This document shows positions 52,768-61,968 of a DNA stretch of 64,000 bases, one piece after another. The stretch covers positions 1 through 64,000 of the forward strand of contig NZ_MKVV01000059.1 of assembly GCF_001899645.1 (NCBI RefSeq), in the 5' to 3' direction. Made by a program: the position numbers and the translations under genes. How positions within the stretch are numbered: position 1 is the stretch's first letter; each line of letters starts with the position of its first letter. The stretch is from Pseudonocardia sp. 73-21 (GTDB taxonomy: Bacteria; Actinomycetota; Actinomycetes; Mycobacteriales; Pseudonocardiaceae). The notes beneath the pieces are model-generated. The model did no database searches, had not been told where the DNA came from, and worked only from the letters and a program-made list of their open reading frames with translations.

Positions 52768-53979
52768 TCACCGGACACCACCGGTGTCGATCAACTGCGG
52801 CGGTGGGCCATGGCCCGCCACGCTACCGCTCGCCGCCCCCTGCGGTGTGCTGTCCGGCGTGGCCGCGGTGCCCCCCATGCCGCGCAGCACGAACACCGCG
52901 ACCACCACCGCCGCGACGGTGAGCAGCACGAACAGGACCATCAGCGCCACCCGTCCGGTGCCGGCCGTCGGTTTCAGGCTGAGCGGCTCGGTGGGCGCTG
53001 CGGGGGGCACGGGCCGGGGTGTGGCGGGGGCCCGGGGCTTCTCGACCACCACCGCCGGAGCGGGCGGCGGCGTCACCGGGCCCAGGGCCGGGCGGGCCCG
53101 GGTGGGGGTGAACGGTCCGTCGACGGCCCCGGGTGCGGGCAGCGCCTCCCCCCGTCGGACGGCGGCGACGGCCAGCGCGAACTCACCGCCCGTCGAGTAG
53201 CGCAGCAACGGGTCCTTGACCAGCACGGCCTCGATCAGCTCGCGCACGTGGACCGGCACGGTGTCGGGCAGCGGGGGCGGCTCGTCGCGCACCTGCATCA
53301 TCGCCACCGCCACGGCGTTCTCCGCGCGGAACGGCCGGTGCCCGGCGAGGCACTCGTAGCCGACGATGCCGAGCGAGTACACGTCGCCGGACGGGCCGGC
53401 CTCGGCGCCGCTGGCCTGCTCCGGCGCAATGTAGTGGGCGGTGCCCATGACCATCCCGGACCGTGTGACGGGCACGGCGTCGGCGGCCTTGGCGATGCCG
53501 AAGTCGGTGAGCTTCACCAGCCCGTCGGTGCGGACGAGGATGTTGCCGGGCTTGACGTCGCGGTGCACGAAACCGCGCTCGTGGGCGGCCTGCAGCGCCC
53601 ACGCCGCCTCCTCGACGATGCGCAGCGTCTCGTCGGCGTCGATGGGGCCGCGTGCGATGAGCGTGGACAGCGGCTCGCCGCGCACGAGCTCCATGACGAG
53701 CCAGGCGGTGCGCTTGCCCCCTGCGCTGTCGTCCTCCCCGTAGTCGTGGACGTGGGCGATGCCGGAGTGGTCGAGCGACGCGACCGTGCGGGCCTCGATG
53801 CGGAAGCGGTGCAGGAACTCCTCGTCGTCGGAGAGCTCGGGGCGCAGCACCTTGACCGCGACGCTGCGGCCCAGGCGCGTGTCGGAGGCCTCCCAGACCT
53901 CGCCCATCCCGCCGACGGCGATGCGGCGGTCGAGCTGGTAGCGGTCGGCGATGCGCTGGCCGGCGGCGAGGATCGTCAT
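52768..53979 (-). CDS. pknA: Serine/threonine protein kinase PknA
   Basis: A 403-aa kinase whose ATG overlaps the pbpA stop (ATGA). The kinase domain has IAVGGMGEVWEA, VAVKVL, HRDVKPGNILVRTDGLVKLT and DFGIAKAADAVP. A proline-rich juxtamembrane stretch (PARPALGPVTPPPAPAVVVE) leads to one transmembrane helix at about 339-361 and a short outside tail without PASTA repeats. PknA acts with PknB on cell shape and division in actinobacteria. Domain order and length match mycobacterial PknA. Confidence 0.95.
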   Translation of the reverse strand: MTILAAGQRIADRYQLDRRIAVGGMGEVWEASDTRLGRSVAVKVLRPELSDDEEFLHRFRIEARTVASLDHSGIAHVHDYGEDDSAGGKRTAWLVMELVRGEPLSTLIARGPIDADETLRIVEEAAWALQAAHERGFVHRDVKPGNILVRTDGLVKLTDFGIAKAADAVPVTRSGMVMGTAHYIAPEQASGAEAGPSGDVYSLGIVGYECLAGHRPFRAENAVAVAMMQVRDEPPPLPDTVPVHVRELIEAVLVKDPLLRYSTGGEFALAVAAVRRGEALPAPGAVDGPFTPTRARPALGPVTPPPAPAVVVEKPRAPATPRPVPPAAPTEPLSLKPTAGTGRVALMVLFVLLTVAAVVVAVFVLRGMGGTAATPDSTPQGAASGSVAGHGPPPQLIDTGGVR

Positions 53980-55445
53980 CGGGCCAGCACCTTGCCGATC
54001 ACCGCGCGTCCGATGGGGGCGGCGACGACGCCGCCGGTGGCCGCGAGGTTGGTGCGGTCGCCGCCGGACTCGACGAGCACGGCGACCGCCACCTGCGGAT
54101 TCACCGCCGGGGCGAACGCGACGTACCAGACGTGCGGCGGGGTGTTCTTGGGGTCGGTACCGTGCTCCGCGGTGCCGGTCTTGGCCGCGATGTCCACGCC
54201 GGTGATCTTGCCGCGACCGCCGTAGGACCTCTCGTTGTTGACCATGAGGTCGGTCAGCGTCTGGGCGACGGAGCCGCTGATGGCCTGCCCGACCATGTCC
54301 GGCTGGGTGGTGTCGATGGTGTCCAGGCTCTGACTCTGAATCTCTTTCACCAGGTACGGCGCCATCATCCGGCCGCCGTTGGCGATCGTGGCGACGATCG
54401 AGGCGTTCTGCAGCGGGGTGAGCGCGACGTCGCGCTGCCCGATGGCCGACTGCTGCAGCGCCGCCGTGCTCTCGATGTCGCCGATCGTGGACGGGGCCAC
54501 CGACATCGGGATCGTCTGGCCCCGGACGCCGATGCCGAACGCGGTGGCCTGGTCGCGGATGGCCTGCTCGCCGAGGTCGCCGGCGAGCTGGGCGAACGCC
54601 GTGTTGCAGGAGCGCTGCAGCGCCTCGCGGAGGGTGGCCGTGGCCGACGTGCCGCACGCGTTGCCGTTGTAGTTCTCGAGCGTGGTGGTGGTGCCGGTCA
54701 GCGTGATGTTCGGGGCGGCCGTGAGCGGGGAGTCGGGGGTGTAGCGCCCGCTGCTCAGGGCCGCGGCCGTGTCGATGAGCTTGAACGTGGAGCCGGGCGG
54801 GTAGGTCTCCTGGATCGCCCGGTTCACCAGCACCGGGGGGTCGGCCGCGGTGAACCCCGCCCACGCCTTCTTCTGCACATCGGAGTTGTGGCTGGCCAGG
54901 GGGTTCGGGTCGTAGGACGGCGTGGAGACCATCGCCAGGATCTCACCCGTGGACGGCCGGATCGCCACGACCGAGCCCGCGTAGTTCTTGCTGGTCAGCT
55001 GGTCGTAGGCCTCCTGCTGGACGGCCGGGTCGATCGTGGTGACGACGTTGCCGCCGCTCGGGTCGCGGCCCGTGACCAGGTCGGAGAGCCGGCGTCCGAA
55101 CAGCCGGTCGTCGCTGCCGTTGAGCACCGAGTCCGCCGCGCGTTCCAGGCCGCTGGCGTTGTAGATCACCGAGTAGTACCCGGTGACGGGCGCGAACGCG
55201 GGTCCGTCGGGGTACTTGCGCTGGTACTGCAGGCGGTCGTCGGTGGGGGTGCTGCTGGCGAGCACCTGGCCCTCGGCGCTGATCTGGCCCCGCTTGCGCG
55301 AGTACTCGGCGAGCAGGACGCGCTGGTTGCCGGGGTTGTTGCGGTAGTCGTCGGCCTTGACCACCTGGATGTAGGTCAGGTTGGCCATCAGCAGCAGGAT
55401 CATGGCCATGACGGCGATGGCGACGCGGCGGACCGGCGTGTTCAC
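53976..55445 (-). CDS. pbpA: Penicillin-binding protein 2 type transpeptidase PbpA
   Basis: A 489-aa class B PBP, anchored by an N-terminal helix (AIAVMAMILLLMANLTYIQV). The transpeptidase motifs are S-x-x-K in PPGSTFKLIDTA (Ser near residue 218), S-x-N in RSCNTAFAQLAGDLG and K-T-G in IAAKTGTAEHGTD (near 421). It cross-links peptidoglycan and pairs with the SEDS glycosyltransferase encoded just upstream (rodA, 13-bp gap). GTG start. In mycobacteria PbpA is a PknB substrate. Small dimerisation region at residues 37-110. Confidence 0.97.
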   Translation of the reverse strand: MNTPVRRVAIAVMAMILLLMANLTYIQVVKADDYRNNPGNQRVLLAEYSRKRGQISAEGQVLASSTPTDDRLQYQRKYPDGPAFAPVTGYYSVIYNASGLERAADSVLNGSDDRLFGRRLSDLVTGRDPSGGNVVTTIDPAVQQEAYDQLTSKNYAGSVVAIRPSTGEILAMVSTPSYDPNPLASHNSDVQKKAWAGFTAADPPVLVNRAIQETYPPGSTFKLIDTAAALSSGRYTPDSPLTAAPNITLTGTTTTLENYNGNACGTSATATLREALQRSCNTAFAQLAGDLGEQAIRDQATAFGIGVRGQTIPMSVAPSTIGDIESTAALQQSAIGQRDVALTPLQNASIVATIANGGRMMAPYLVKEIQSQSLDTIDTTQPDMVGQAISGSVAQTLTDLMVNNERSYGGRGKITGVDIAAKTGTAEHGTDPKNTPPHVWYVAFAPAVNPQVAVAVLVESGGDRTNLAATGGVVAAPIGRAVIGKVLAR

Positions 55446-55458
55446 AGCCGGGGCCCGA

Positions 55459-56904
55459 TCATGAGGGCCGCTCCACCATCTCCGTGCCCGCCTCGGCGAG
55501 GGGGACCGCGGGGGTGGCGGGGCGGCGGGGGAGCGGCGCGCGGGCGGCGTTGGACACCCGCAGCAGCAACGCGACCAGCGCGTAGTTGGCGACCAGCGAC
55601 GAGCCGCCGTAGGACAGGAAGGGGAGCGTGAGGCCGGTGAGCGGGATCAGCTTGGACACCCCGCCGACGACGATGAACACCTGCAGGGCGAGCGCGAACG
55701 ACAGCCCGGTGGCCAGCAGCTTGCCGAAGCTGTCGCGCACCGCCAGCGCGCTGCGCAGCCCGCGCGTGATGAGCACCAGGTAGATCACGAGGATGGCGGC
55801 CAGCCCGATCAGCCCCAGCTCCTCGCCGAGCGAGGACAGCATGAAGTCGCTGTTGGCGAACGGCACGATGTCCGGGCGGCCCGCGCCGAGCCCGGTGCCG
55901 CCGACGCCCCCGGTGCCGAGCCCGAACAGGGCCTGCACGATCTGGTAGCCGGCGCCGTTGGCGTCGGCGAAGGGATCGAGCCAGACCTGCACGCGGACCT
56001 TGACGCGGGCGAACAGCAGGTACGAGACGTAGGCGCCGACCATGAAGATCGTCAGGCCGATCACCATCCACGACACGCGCTCGGTGGCGGCGTAGAGCAG
56101 CACCAGCACGATGCCGAAGAACAGCAGTGACGTGCCGAGGTCGCTCTCCAGCACGAGCACGACGATCGACAGGCCCCAGGCCACGAGCAGCGGGGCGAGG
56201 TCGCGGGGACGGGGGAACTCCATCCCCAGGAAGCGCCGGCCCGCGGTGGTGAACAGTTCCCGCTTCTGCACGAGGAACGCCGCGAAGAACACGATCAGCA
56301 GGATCTTGGAGAACTCGCCGGGCTGGATGGAGAAGATGCCGAACCGCAGCCAGATCTTCGCGCCGTTGACCTCCGTGAGCGACGACGGCAGCAGGCCCGG
56401 CAGCGCGAGCAGGACCAGCCCGGCGAACCCCGCGGTGTAGGCGTAGCGGGCCAGGATGCGGTGGTCGCGGACGACGCCCAGCACGGCGATGAACAGCACC
56501 ATGCCGATGGCGGTCCAGGCGACCTGCCGGGCCAGCGCCTCCGTGGGCGCCGGATCGCCGGCCGCGGCGGCGCTCGCGATGCCGGCGAGGTCGAGGCGGT
56601 GGATCATCACCAGGCCCAGCCCGTTGAGCAGCGCCACGCACGGCAGGATCAGCGGGTCGGCGAAGGGGGCGAACCGGCGCACCGCGAAGTGGCCGATCGT
56701 GAACAGACCGAGGTAGGCCAGGCCCACCCACAGCAGCGACGGGGTGAGCTGCTGCTCCTGGTTGGCCTCGACGAGCACCAGCGCGCCCGTGAAGATGACC
56801 GCCGAGAACGCGAGCAGGACGAGCTCGATGCTGCGTCCGGTGGGCAGGGACGGCGGAACACCCGGCCCCCGCGCGGGGGCGTGCCCGTCGGTGGCGGTGG
56901 CCAT
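55459..56904 (-). CDS. rodA: SEDS-family peptidoglycan polymerase RodA/FtsW
   Basis: A 481-aa protein with about 12 transmembrane helices. Conserved SEDS features include RFGIFSIQPGEFSKILLIVF, LESDLGTSLLFFGIVLVLLY (catalytic Asp region) and LPFLSYGGSSLVANYALVAL. It polymerises glycan strands from lipid II and works with PbpA. The ATG (56904) overlaps the pstP stop by one base (TGATG). N-terminal cytoplasmic tail is Pro/Gly-rich; no extra domain. Confidence 0.97.
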   Translation of the reverse strand: MATATDGHAPARGPGVPPSLPTGRSIELVLLAFSAVIFTGALVLVEANQEQQLTPSLLWVGLAYLGLFTIGHFAVRRFAPFADPLILPCVALLNGLGLVMIHRLDLAGIASAAAAGDPAPTEALARQVAWTAIGMVLFIAVLGVVRDHRILARYAYTAGFAGLVLLALPGLLPSSLTEVNGAKIWLRFGIFSIQPGEFSKILLIVFFAAFLVQKRELFTTAGRRFLGMEFPRPRDLAPLLVAWGLSIVVLVLESDLGTSLLFFGIVLVLLYAATERVSWMVIGLTIFMVGAYVSYLLFARVKVRVQVWLDPFADANGAGYQIVQALFGLGTGGVGGTGLGAGRPDIVPFANSDFMLSSLGEELGLIGLAAILVIYLVLITRGLRSALAVRDSFGKLLATGLSFALALQVFIVVGGVSKLIPLTGLTLPFLSYGGSSLVANYALVALLLRVSNAARAPLPRRPATPAVPLAEAGTEMVERPS

Positions 56905-58244
56905 CAGCTCGCCGACCGACAGGTGATTCCCGGGGTGGGGGTCGGGGTGGGCAGCGGCGTGGACTCGACGGTGGTCACGACGGGCGCGCCGGGTGCGGGT
57001 GGCACCACCGGGACCGGTGCGGGCGTCGGGGTGGTGGCGACCGGCGTGGGGCACACCGCGAGGCGGCGGTCGCGCAGCTTGTCGACGAGGCCCCGGGCCC
57101 CCGTCAGGCCGTCGGTGGAGATGATCCCGTCCCGGACGGCGCTGCGTTCGGTCTCGGGCAGGTCCGACAGCGCGATGTCGGTCTGCTGCGACGCGCGCTG
57201 CAGCGGCACGCCGAGCACCTCGCCGCGCACGCCCTGGAAGATGGTGACCTGCTCGCCGTCGGCGCCCACGTAGTACTGCTGCAGCACCCACATCTGCGCG
57301 AGCACACCCGCGCCGCCCAGCACGACCAGCACGCCGACCACGGCCAGCGCGATGCGCAGCGGGGAGCGGCGGCGGGCCGGGGTCGCGACGACCGGCTCGA
57401 CCCGCTGGGGCGCGGTGCGCGTCATCGTGGTGGCCGAGGCCCGCGCGGCGGCGGAGTCGGGCCGGGGCCCGTCGTCCTCGCCGTTGCCGACCGAGCCGCC
57501 CATGATGGGGGCGTCGTCGCCGAAGTCGATGTCGACGACGTCCGCGACGATGCAGGTGATGTTGTCGGGCCCGCCGCCGCGCAACGCCAGCTCGATCATG
57601 CGGTCGGCGCACTCGCGGGGGTCGCGGTAGCCGGCCAGGGTGTCGGCGAGGGTCTCGTCGCTCACCACGCCCGACAGGCCGTCGGAGCACAGCAGGTAGC
57701 GGTCGCCCGGGCGGGCCTCGCGGATGGTCAGCGAGGGGTCGATGTCCTGGCCGGTGATGGCGCGCAGCAGCAGCGAACGCTGCGGGTGCGTGTGCGCCTC
57801 CTCCTCGGTGATGCGGCCCTCGTCGATCAGCGACTGGACGAACGTGTCGTCCTTCGTGATCTGGCTGAAGTGCCCCTCGCGCAGCTGGTAGGCCCGCGAG
57901 TCGCCGATGTGCACCAGACCCAGCCGCGACCCGGCGAACAGGATGGCCGTGAGCGTGGTGCCCATGCCCTCGAGGTCCGGTGCCTCCGCCACGTGCCGCG
58001 TGATGGCGGCGTTGCCCTCGACGGTGGCCTCACGGAGCTCGGCGAGCAGGTCGTCACCGGGGTCGTCCTCGTCGAGCGGGGCGAGCGCGGAGATCACCAG
58101 GGACGACGCCACCTCGCCGGCGGCGTGGCCGCCCATGCCGTCCGCGAGTGCGAGCAACCGCGGACCGGCGTAGACCGCGTCCTGGTTGTTCTGGCGGACG
58201 AGCCCCCGGTCGCTGCGGGCCGAGTAGCGCAGGACCAACGTCAT
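56904..58244 (-). CDS. pstP: PP2C-family Ser/Thr phosphatase PstP
   Basis: A 446-aa phosphatase that reverses PknA/PknB phosphorylation. The metal-binding residues are visible in LALADGMGGHAAGEVASSLV, in HIGDSRAYQLREGHFSQITK and in LCSDGLSGVVSDE and GPDNITCIVADVVD. A transmembrane helix at about 293-315 (LRIALAVVGVLVVLGGAGVL) is followed by an outside domain ending in a Pro/Thr-rich tail. As in mycobacteria it is the only phosphatase in the kinase operon. It is 28 bp downstream of fhaB. Confidence 0.97.
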   Translation of the reverse strand: MTLVLRYSARSDRGLVRQNNQDAVYAGPRLLALADGMGGHAAGEVASSLVISALAPLDEDDPGDDLLAELREATVEGNAAITRHVAEAPDLEGMGTTLTAILFAGSRLGLVHIGDSRAYQLREGHFSQITKDDTFVQSLIDEGRITEEEAHTHPQRSLLLRAITGQDIDPSLTIREARPGDRYLLCSDGLSGVVSDETLADTLAGYRDPRECADRMIELALRGGGPDNITCIVADVVDIDFGDDAPIMGGSVGNGEDDGPRPDSAAARASATTMTRTAPQRVEPVVATPARRRSPLRIALAVVGVLVVLGGAGVLAQMWVLQQYYVGADGEQVTIFQGVRGEVLGVPLQRASQQTDIALSDLPETERSAVRDGIISTDGLTGARGLVDKLRDRRLAVCPTPVATTPTPAPVPVVPPAPGAPVVTTVESTPLPTPTPTPGITCRSAS

Positions 58245-58272
58245 CGAAGCGGCTCCTGATGCAGTCGCCGGA

Positions 58273-58731
58273 TCATGATCTGAGCTCGATCACGGTCTTG
58301 CCGATACGGACGGGCACCCCGAGGGGGACCCTGGTGGGTCCGGTGACCTTAGCCCGATCGAGATACGTGCCGTTCGTCGACCCGAGATCCTCGACGTACC
58401 ACTCGTCGCCCTGCATCGCGATGCGAGCGTGCCGGGTGGAGGCGTAGTCGTCGTCGAGGACGAGGGTGGAGTCGTCGGCCCGTCCGATGAGGATCGGCCG
58501 GGCGTCCAGCGTGACGCGGGTGCCGGCCAGCGCACCCGCGGTGACGATCAGCTGGCGCGCCGTGCGGGCCCCCCCACCACGACGCGGCGCGCCCCGTCCT
58601 CCCGGCACCAGCGCCCGCAGCCCGGACGCGGCGTAGAGGTCGGAGCGGACCACCCGTAGAGCGACCAGCACGAACAGCCAGAGCAGGGCAAGAAAGCCCG
58701 CCCTGGTCAGCTGCAGCACCAACTCCGGCAC
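58273..58731 (-). CDS. fhaB: FHA-domain protein FhaB (FipA)
   Basis: A 152-aa protein with a GTG start: N-terminal membrane helix (residues 4-28, LQLTRAGFLALLWLFVLVAL), an Arg/Gly-rich linker and a C-terminal FHA domain (about 75-152; PILIGRADDSTLVLDDDYAS, TRHARI and LGSTNGTYLDR). FHA domains bind phosphothreonine. In mycobacteria FhaB/FipA is phosphorylated by PknA/PknB and links FtsZ to the division apparatus under stress. 36 bp downstream of fhaA. Confidence 0.96.
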   Translation of the reverse strand: MPELVLQLTRAGFLALLWLFVLVALRVVRSDLYAASGLRALVPGGRGAPRRGGGARTARQLIVTAGALAGTRVTLDARPILIGRADDSTLVLDDDYASTRHARIAMQGDEWYVEDLGSTNGTYLDRAKVTGPTRVPLGVPVRIGKTVIELRS

Positions 58732-58767
58732 TACCGACGGACCCCGTTCTCCTCGTTCGCCTCGTCC

Positions 58768-60039
58768 TTACTGGGTGCGGAAGACCAGGCTCGAGTGCCC
58801 GACGCGGATGACGTCGCCGTCGTTGAGCTGCCAGGTCTGCACCGGGTTGCCGTTGACGGTGGTGCCGTTGGTGGACCCGAGGTCGGACAGGGTGGCCGAC
58901 TGGCCGTCCCAGCTGATCTCCAGGTGCCGGCGCGACACACCGGTGTCGGGCAGGCGGAACGCCGAGTCCTGGCCGCGTCCGATGACGTGGGTGCCCTGCG
59001 TGAGGTCGTAGGTGCGACCGGAGCCGTCGTCGAGGCTCAGCGAGGCGCTGACGCCCTGGCCGTAGCCGCCGTAGCCGCCACCCTGCTGGTAGCCCTGCTG
59101 GTCGTAGCCGGCGTCGTAGCCCTGCTCGTAGGGCTGCTGGTAGCCGCCCTGCTGGGGGTAGCCGCCGGGCTGCTGGTAGCCGCCCTGCTGGTAGCCCTGC
59201 TGGTCGTAACCGGGCTGCTGGTAACCGGGCTGGCCGTAGCCCTGCTCGTAACCGCCCTGCTGGGGGTAGCCACCCTGCTGCGGCTGGCCGTAGCCCTGCT
59301 CGTAACCGGGCTGGCCCTGCTGCGGGTAGCCACCCTGCTGCGGGTAGCCGCCCTGCTGGGGCTGCTGACCGTAGCCGCCCTGCTCGTAGCCCGGCTGGCC
59401 CGGCTGGGGGTAGCCGCCCTGCGGGGGGTACCCGCCCTGGGGGTAGCCGCCCGGCGGGGGCTGCTCGGCGTTGGCGTCGTACCCCCCCTGGCGCTGGTCG
59501 TAGGCGGGAGGGGCGTAGGTCTGCTGACCGTATCCGGGGGCACCACGGTCGTAGCCGTACTGCCCGTTCTCCTCGGGGTGGCCCGGTTGCTGGCTCATGG
59601 GTTGCTCTCCTGCGTCGCGTGCTCGGATGGCGTCCCGGCGGGAAGCGTCGGGATCCACGGACGAGCGGGTGCGGAACTGTCCCGTGTGCAGCGCGTCGGA
59701 GCGCTCCAGAAAGACTACGACCTCGCCGTAGGTGTCCCATCCCTGGTCGGCGAGTTCTTCGGTGACGGATGCGGAGAGCGAGTCGACGATCTGCGCTCTG
59801 TCACCGGCCATGCGTCCGAGATCGGACGGGCTGAGCAGTACGACGAAGCGGTTGGGCGCCAGTATGCGTCCGCCCGCAAGCTGCTCGATGTGGTCCTCGG
59901 CTTCCCTGACCAGTGCCTGAACGACTTCCTGGGGAACGACACTGCCACCGAAAACCCGCGCGAAGGCGTCGCCCACCATCCCCTGGAGACGGCGCTCGAA
60001 CCTGTCGACGCGGCCCAACCGATCTTCCTCCGTTCGCAT
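58768..60039 (-). CDS. fhaA: FHA-domain protein FhaA with Gln/Gly/Tyr-rich linker
   Basis: A 423-aa protein; ATG 60039 is chosen because the family begins at [20 protein letters not shown]. Residues 5-120 are the FhaA_N (DUF3662) domain, and 335-423 the FHA domain ([38 protein letters not shown]). Between them lies a striking low-complexity linker (about 155-325) of [14 protein letters not shown] and GYQQ repeats, longer than in mycobacteria. FhaA binds phosphorylated MviN to control peptidoglycan precursor flipping and is a PknB substrate. It starts the seven-gene envelope operon. The repeat also makes the DNA repetitive (59080-59500). Confidence 0.96.
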   Translation of the reverse strand: MRTEEDRLGRVDRFERRLQGMVGDAFARVFGGSVVPQEVVQALVREAEDHIEQLAGGRILAPNRFVVLLSPSDLGRMAGDRAQIVDSLSASVTEELADQGWDTYGEVVVFLERSDALHTGQFRTRSSVDPDASRRDAIRARDAGEQPMSQQPGHPEENGQYGYDRGAPGYGQQTYAPPAYDQRQGGYDANAEQPPPGGYPQGGYPPQGGYPQPGQPGYEQGGYGQQPQQGGYPQQGGYPQQGQPGYEQGYGQPQQGGYPQQGGYEQGYGQPGYQQPGYDQQGYQQGGYQQPGGYPQQGGYQQPYEQGYDAGYDQQGYQQGGGYGGYGQGVSASLSLDDGSGRTYDLTQGTHVIGRGQDSAFRLPDTGVSRRHLEISWDGQSATLSDLGSTNGTTVNGNPVQTWQLNDGDVIRVGHSSLVFRTQ

Positions 60040-60151
60040 CGGCGTGTTGCTGACAGGGTGAATCGTATCTGTGCTACCTCCCGCCGTGTCGTCCCCCGGG
60101 CGGGGCCCTGCGAAACGGGCTCCGGGGCCCGTGCTAGCTTTCCTCCTGCCA

Positions 60152-60234
60152 GGGCGAGTGGCGGAATGGCAGACGCGCACGGTTCAGGTCCGTGTGTCCG
60201 AAAGGACGTGAGGGTTCAACTCCCTCCTCGCCCA
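60152..60234 (+). tRNA. tRNA-Leu (CAG)
   Basis: An 83-nt class II tRNA. Acceptor strands GGGCGAG (60152-60158) and CTCGCCC (60227-60233) pair fully, with discriminator A at 60234. The anticodon stem CACGG/CCGTG encloses the loop TTCAGGT (anticodon CAG, reading CTG). There is a long variable arm (TGTCCGAAAGGACGT) and T-arm GAGGGTTCAACTCCCTC. CCA is not encoded. The position next to fhaA equals that of leuT in M. tuberculosis. Confidence 0.96.
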
Positions 60235-60250
60235 CAAGATCTCTCAGTGC

Positions 60251-60871
60251 TCACCTCCGTACGACCGCAGGGCGGTCCGGATGGTCCGACATCACCAGCA
60301 GGTCCACCCCGTCGGCGGGGCGGCGCTCTCTGTCGTAGCGGGCGTGGGCCGGCAAGGTCCACTGTGCACTCCCCGGCAGCGTTCTCGCCAGTGCCGCGGC
60401 GCTCATCCTCAGGTGGATCTCCAGCTCCGCGGGCAGGCCGCGGCCCAGCAGCAGCGCCCCGTGCAGCAGGACCACCCCGTCGTCGGACAGCTGCGTGTAG
60501 TCGTCGCGGAACGCGCGGTCCGTCCGCGCGTCCCACAGACGCGGAAGGACCCGGCCGGTCCCACCGGGACCGGCCGGGTCCAGCACCTCGCGGCGCAGGC
60601 CGCCCTGGTCGAGCCAGCCGTCGAGCAGTTCGTCGGGATCCTCGCGGCCGTACTCCAACCGGACGGACGCGGGGCGCAGGTAGTCCCCGGCGTCGATCAC
60701 GACCCCGCCGCGCCCCCGTGCCCGCAGTTCGGCGAGGACGCCGTGCGCCAGGACGTCGGGTCGCGTCGGTGAAGGGCCGTCGACGACGACGCGCAGGCGC
60801 CCCGGGCGCGCGAGAACGAGTGCGACGACCTCGGAGACGAGGCCGCCAGGACTGACGGGAGTGACGAGCAC
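60251..60871 (-). CDS. Uridine-kinase-like protein lacking a clear P-loop
   Basis: A 206-aa protein resembling actinobacterial proteins labelled uridine kinase. RPASVRLEYGREDPDELLDG WLDQGGLRREVLDP, GGTGRVLPRLWDARTDRAFR and WTLPAHARYDRERRPADGVD are the family's conserved segments. The N-terminal strand RLRVVVDGPSPTRPDVLAHG is where a Walker A G-x-x-x-x-G-K-[ST] would be expected, but no Gly-Lys-Ser/Thr is present, so ATP binding is doubtful. It is convergent with the tRNA-Leu gene (16-bp gap). Confidence 0.7.
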   Translation of the reverse strand: MLVTPVSPGGLVSEVVALVLARPGRLRVVVDGPSPTRPDVLAHGVLAELRARGRGGVVIDAGDYLRPASVRLEYGREDPDELLDGWLDQGGLRREVLDPAGPGGTGRVLPRLWDARTDRAFRDDYTQLSDDGVVLLHGALLLGRGLPAELEIHLRMSAAALARTLPGSAQWTLPAHARYDRERRPADGVDLLVMSDHPDRPAVVRR

Positions 60872-60930
60872 GGGGCCGATGGTCCCCTTCCGCAGCGGTC
60901 AGTGCAGACCCGGTGGTCACCGTGCAGACG

Positions 60931-61260
60931 TCATGCCCCCTGCGCGGAGACCTCGAGGTCGGCACGGTCCGCCACGAGAGCCCCGCTCGCGTCGAGGATC
61001 TCCATGCGCGTCACCGTCGGTTCGCCCTGCGGGCGGGATCCGCCGAAGGCCCGGTCCACCGCCGGGTGGATGCGCTCGTCGAAGGCGCGGGCGCAGTGCT
61101 CCCGCGACTCCCAGATGTCGATGTAGCGCAGCCCGCCCTCCGGGGTGCGGACACACAGGTGCAGCAGGGAGCCCTCCAGGGGCTCCGGGCCGAGCTCGTC
61201 GACGATCCGCCGGTAGAGCTCGGGGCCGATCGGGACGTCCTGGGTGAAGGCGTAGACCAT
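60931..61260 (-). CDS. Hypothetical dimeric alpha/beta-barrel-like protein
   Basis: A 109-aa protein: MVYAFTQDVPIGPELYRRIV, then LLHLCVRTPEGGLRYIDIWE and SREHCARAFDERIHPAVDRA. The beta-alpha-beta-beta arrangement with W-E-S and a following helix with paired acidic residues resembles small ABM-like or EthD-like proteins, but no family is certain. It is divergent from a TetR regulator (61311), and an inverted repeat in the 50-bp gap suggests it is that repressor's target. Confidence 0.65.
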   Translation of the reverse strand: MVYAFTQDVPIGPELYRRIVDELGPEPLEGSLLHLCVRTPEGGLRYIDIWESREHCARAFDERIHPAVDRAFGGSRPQGEPTVTRMEILDASGALVADRADLEVSAQGA

Positions 61261-61272
61261 CGTGGGCTCCTA

Positions 61273-61301
61273 TATTCGGTCCGAACTACTTTCGGACGAA
61301 T
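61273..61301. promoter_or_regulatory. TetR operator candidate
   Basis: An imperfect inverted repeat: TTCGGTCCGAA at 61275-61285 and TTCGGACGAA at 61291-61300, whose inner TCCGAA/TTCGGA halves pair exactly around a 5-bp spacer. It occupies the gap between the divergent small unknown gene (start 61260) and tetR (61311). Confidence 0.5.
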
Positions 61302-61310
61302 ACCGGTAGA

Positions 61311-61967
61311 GTGACGGTGGTGACCGACGACGTCAAGACCCGGCGCGGCTACCACGCGCCGCAGCGCACGGAGCAGGCCGCGGCCACCCGCCGCGCCGTG
61401 CTCGACGCGGCCCGCGAGCTGTTCACCACGCGCGGCTACGCGGCCACCACGGTGGCCCAGCTGGCGGAGCGGGCGGGCGTCGCCGTGGACACGCTCTACG
61501 CCGCCGTCGGCCGCAAGCCCGCGATCCTGCGTGAGCTGGTGGAGACCGCGATCTCCGGCACGGACGACGCCGTGCCGGCCGGGCAGCGCGACTACGTGCG
61601 GGCCATGCTCGCGGCGCCCACGGCGGCCGCGAAGATCGACATCTACGCGTCCGCGCTCGCGGCGATGGGGCCGCGCACCGCCCCGATCTTCCACGCCCTG
61701 CGCGACGCCGCCGTCCGGGACACCGCCTGCGCCGAGCTGCACGCCGAGATCACCGGGCGGCGCGCGGCGAACATGCGGCGCTTCGCCGCCGACCTGCGGG
61801 CCGCGGGAGGGGTGCGCGCCGACCTCACCGACGACGACGTGGCCGACATCGTCTGGGCCATGAACTCCACCGACTACTACCGGCTGCTCGTCCACGACCG
61901 GGGATGGACGCCGGAGCGGTTCGGCGTCCATCTCGCCGACGCGTGGTGCCGGATGCTGCTGGCCTGA
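61311..61967 (+). CDS. TetR-family transcriptional regulator
   Basis: A 218-aa protein with GTG start (61311; two further in-frame GTG codons follow at once). The helix-turn-helix is at residues 22-70: AATRRAVLDAARELFTTRGY, AATTVAQLAERAGVAVDTLY. The C-terminal domain is helical with no recognised ligand signature. Divergent from the 109-aa unknown gene with an operator-like repeat between, so likely a local repressor. Its stop is 1 bp from the convergent DUF2630 stop. Confidence 0.88.
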   Translation: MTVVTDDVKTRRGYHAPQRTEQAAATRRAVLDAARELFTTRGYAATTVAQLAERAGVAVDTLYAAVGRKPAILRELVETAISGTDDAVPAGQRDYVRAMLAAPTAAAKIDIYASALAAMGPRTAPIFHALRDAAVRDTACAELHAEITGRRAANMRRFAADLRAAGGVRADLTDDDVADIVWAMNSTDYYRLLVHDRGWTPERFGVHLADAWCRMLLA

Positions 61968-61968
61968 C

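Noticed and set aside
59080-59500. Repetitive DNA as a CRISPR array or minisatellite
   Set aside because: Repeats are in frame with fhaA, irregular in length and encode the Gln/Gly/Tyr linker; there are no unique spacers. No CRISPR array seen anywhere in the window.
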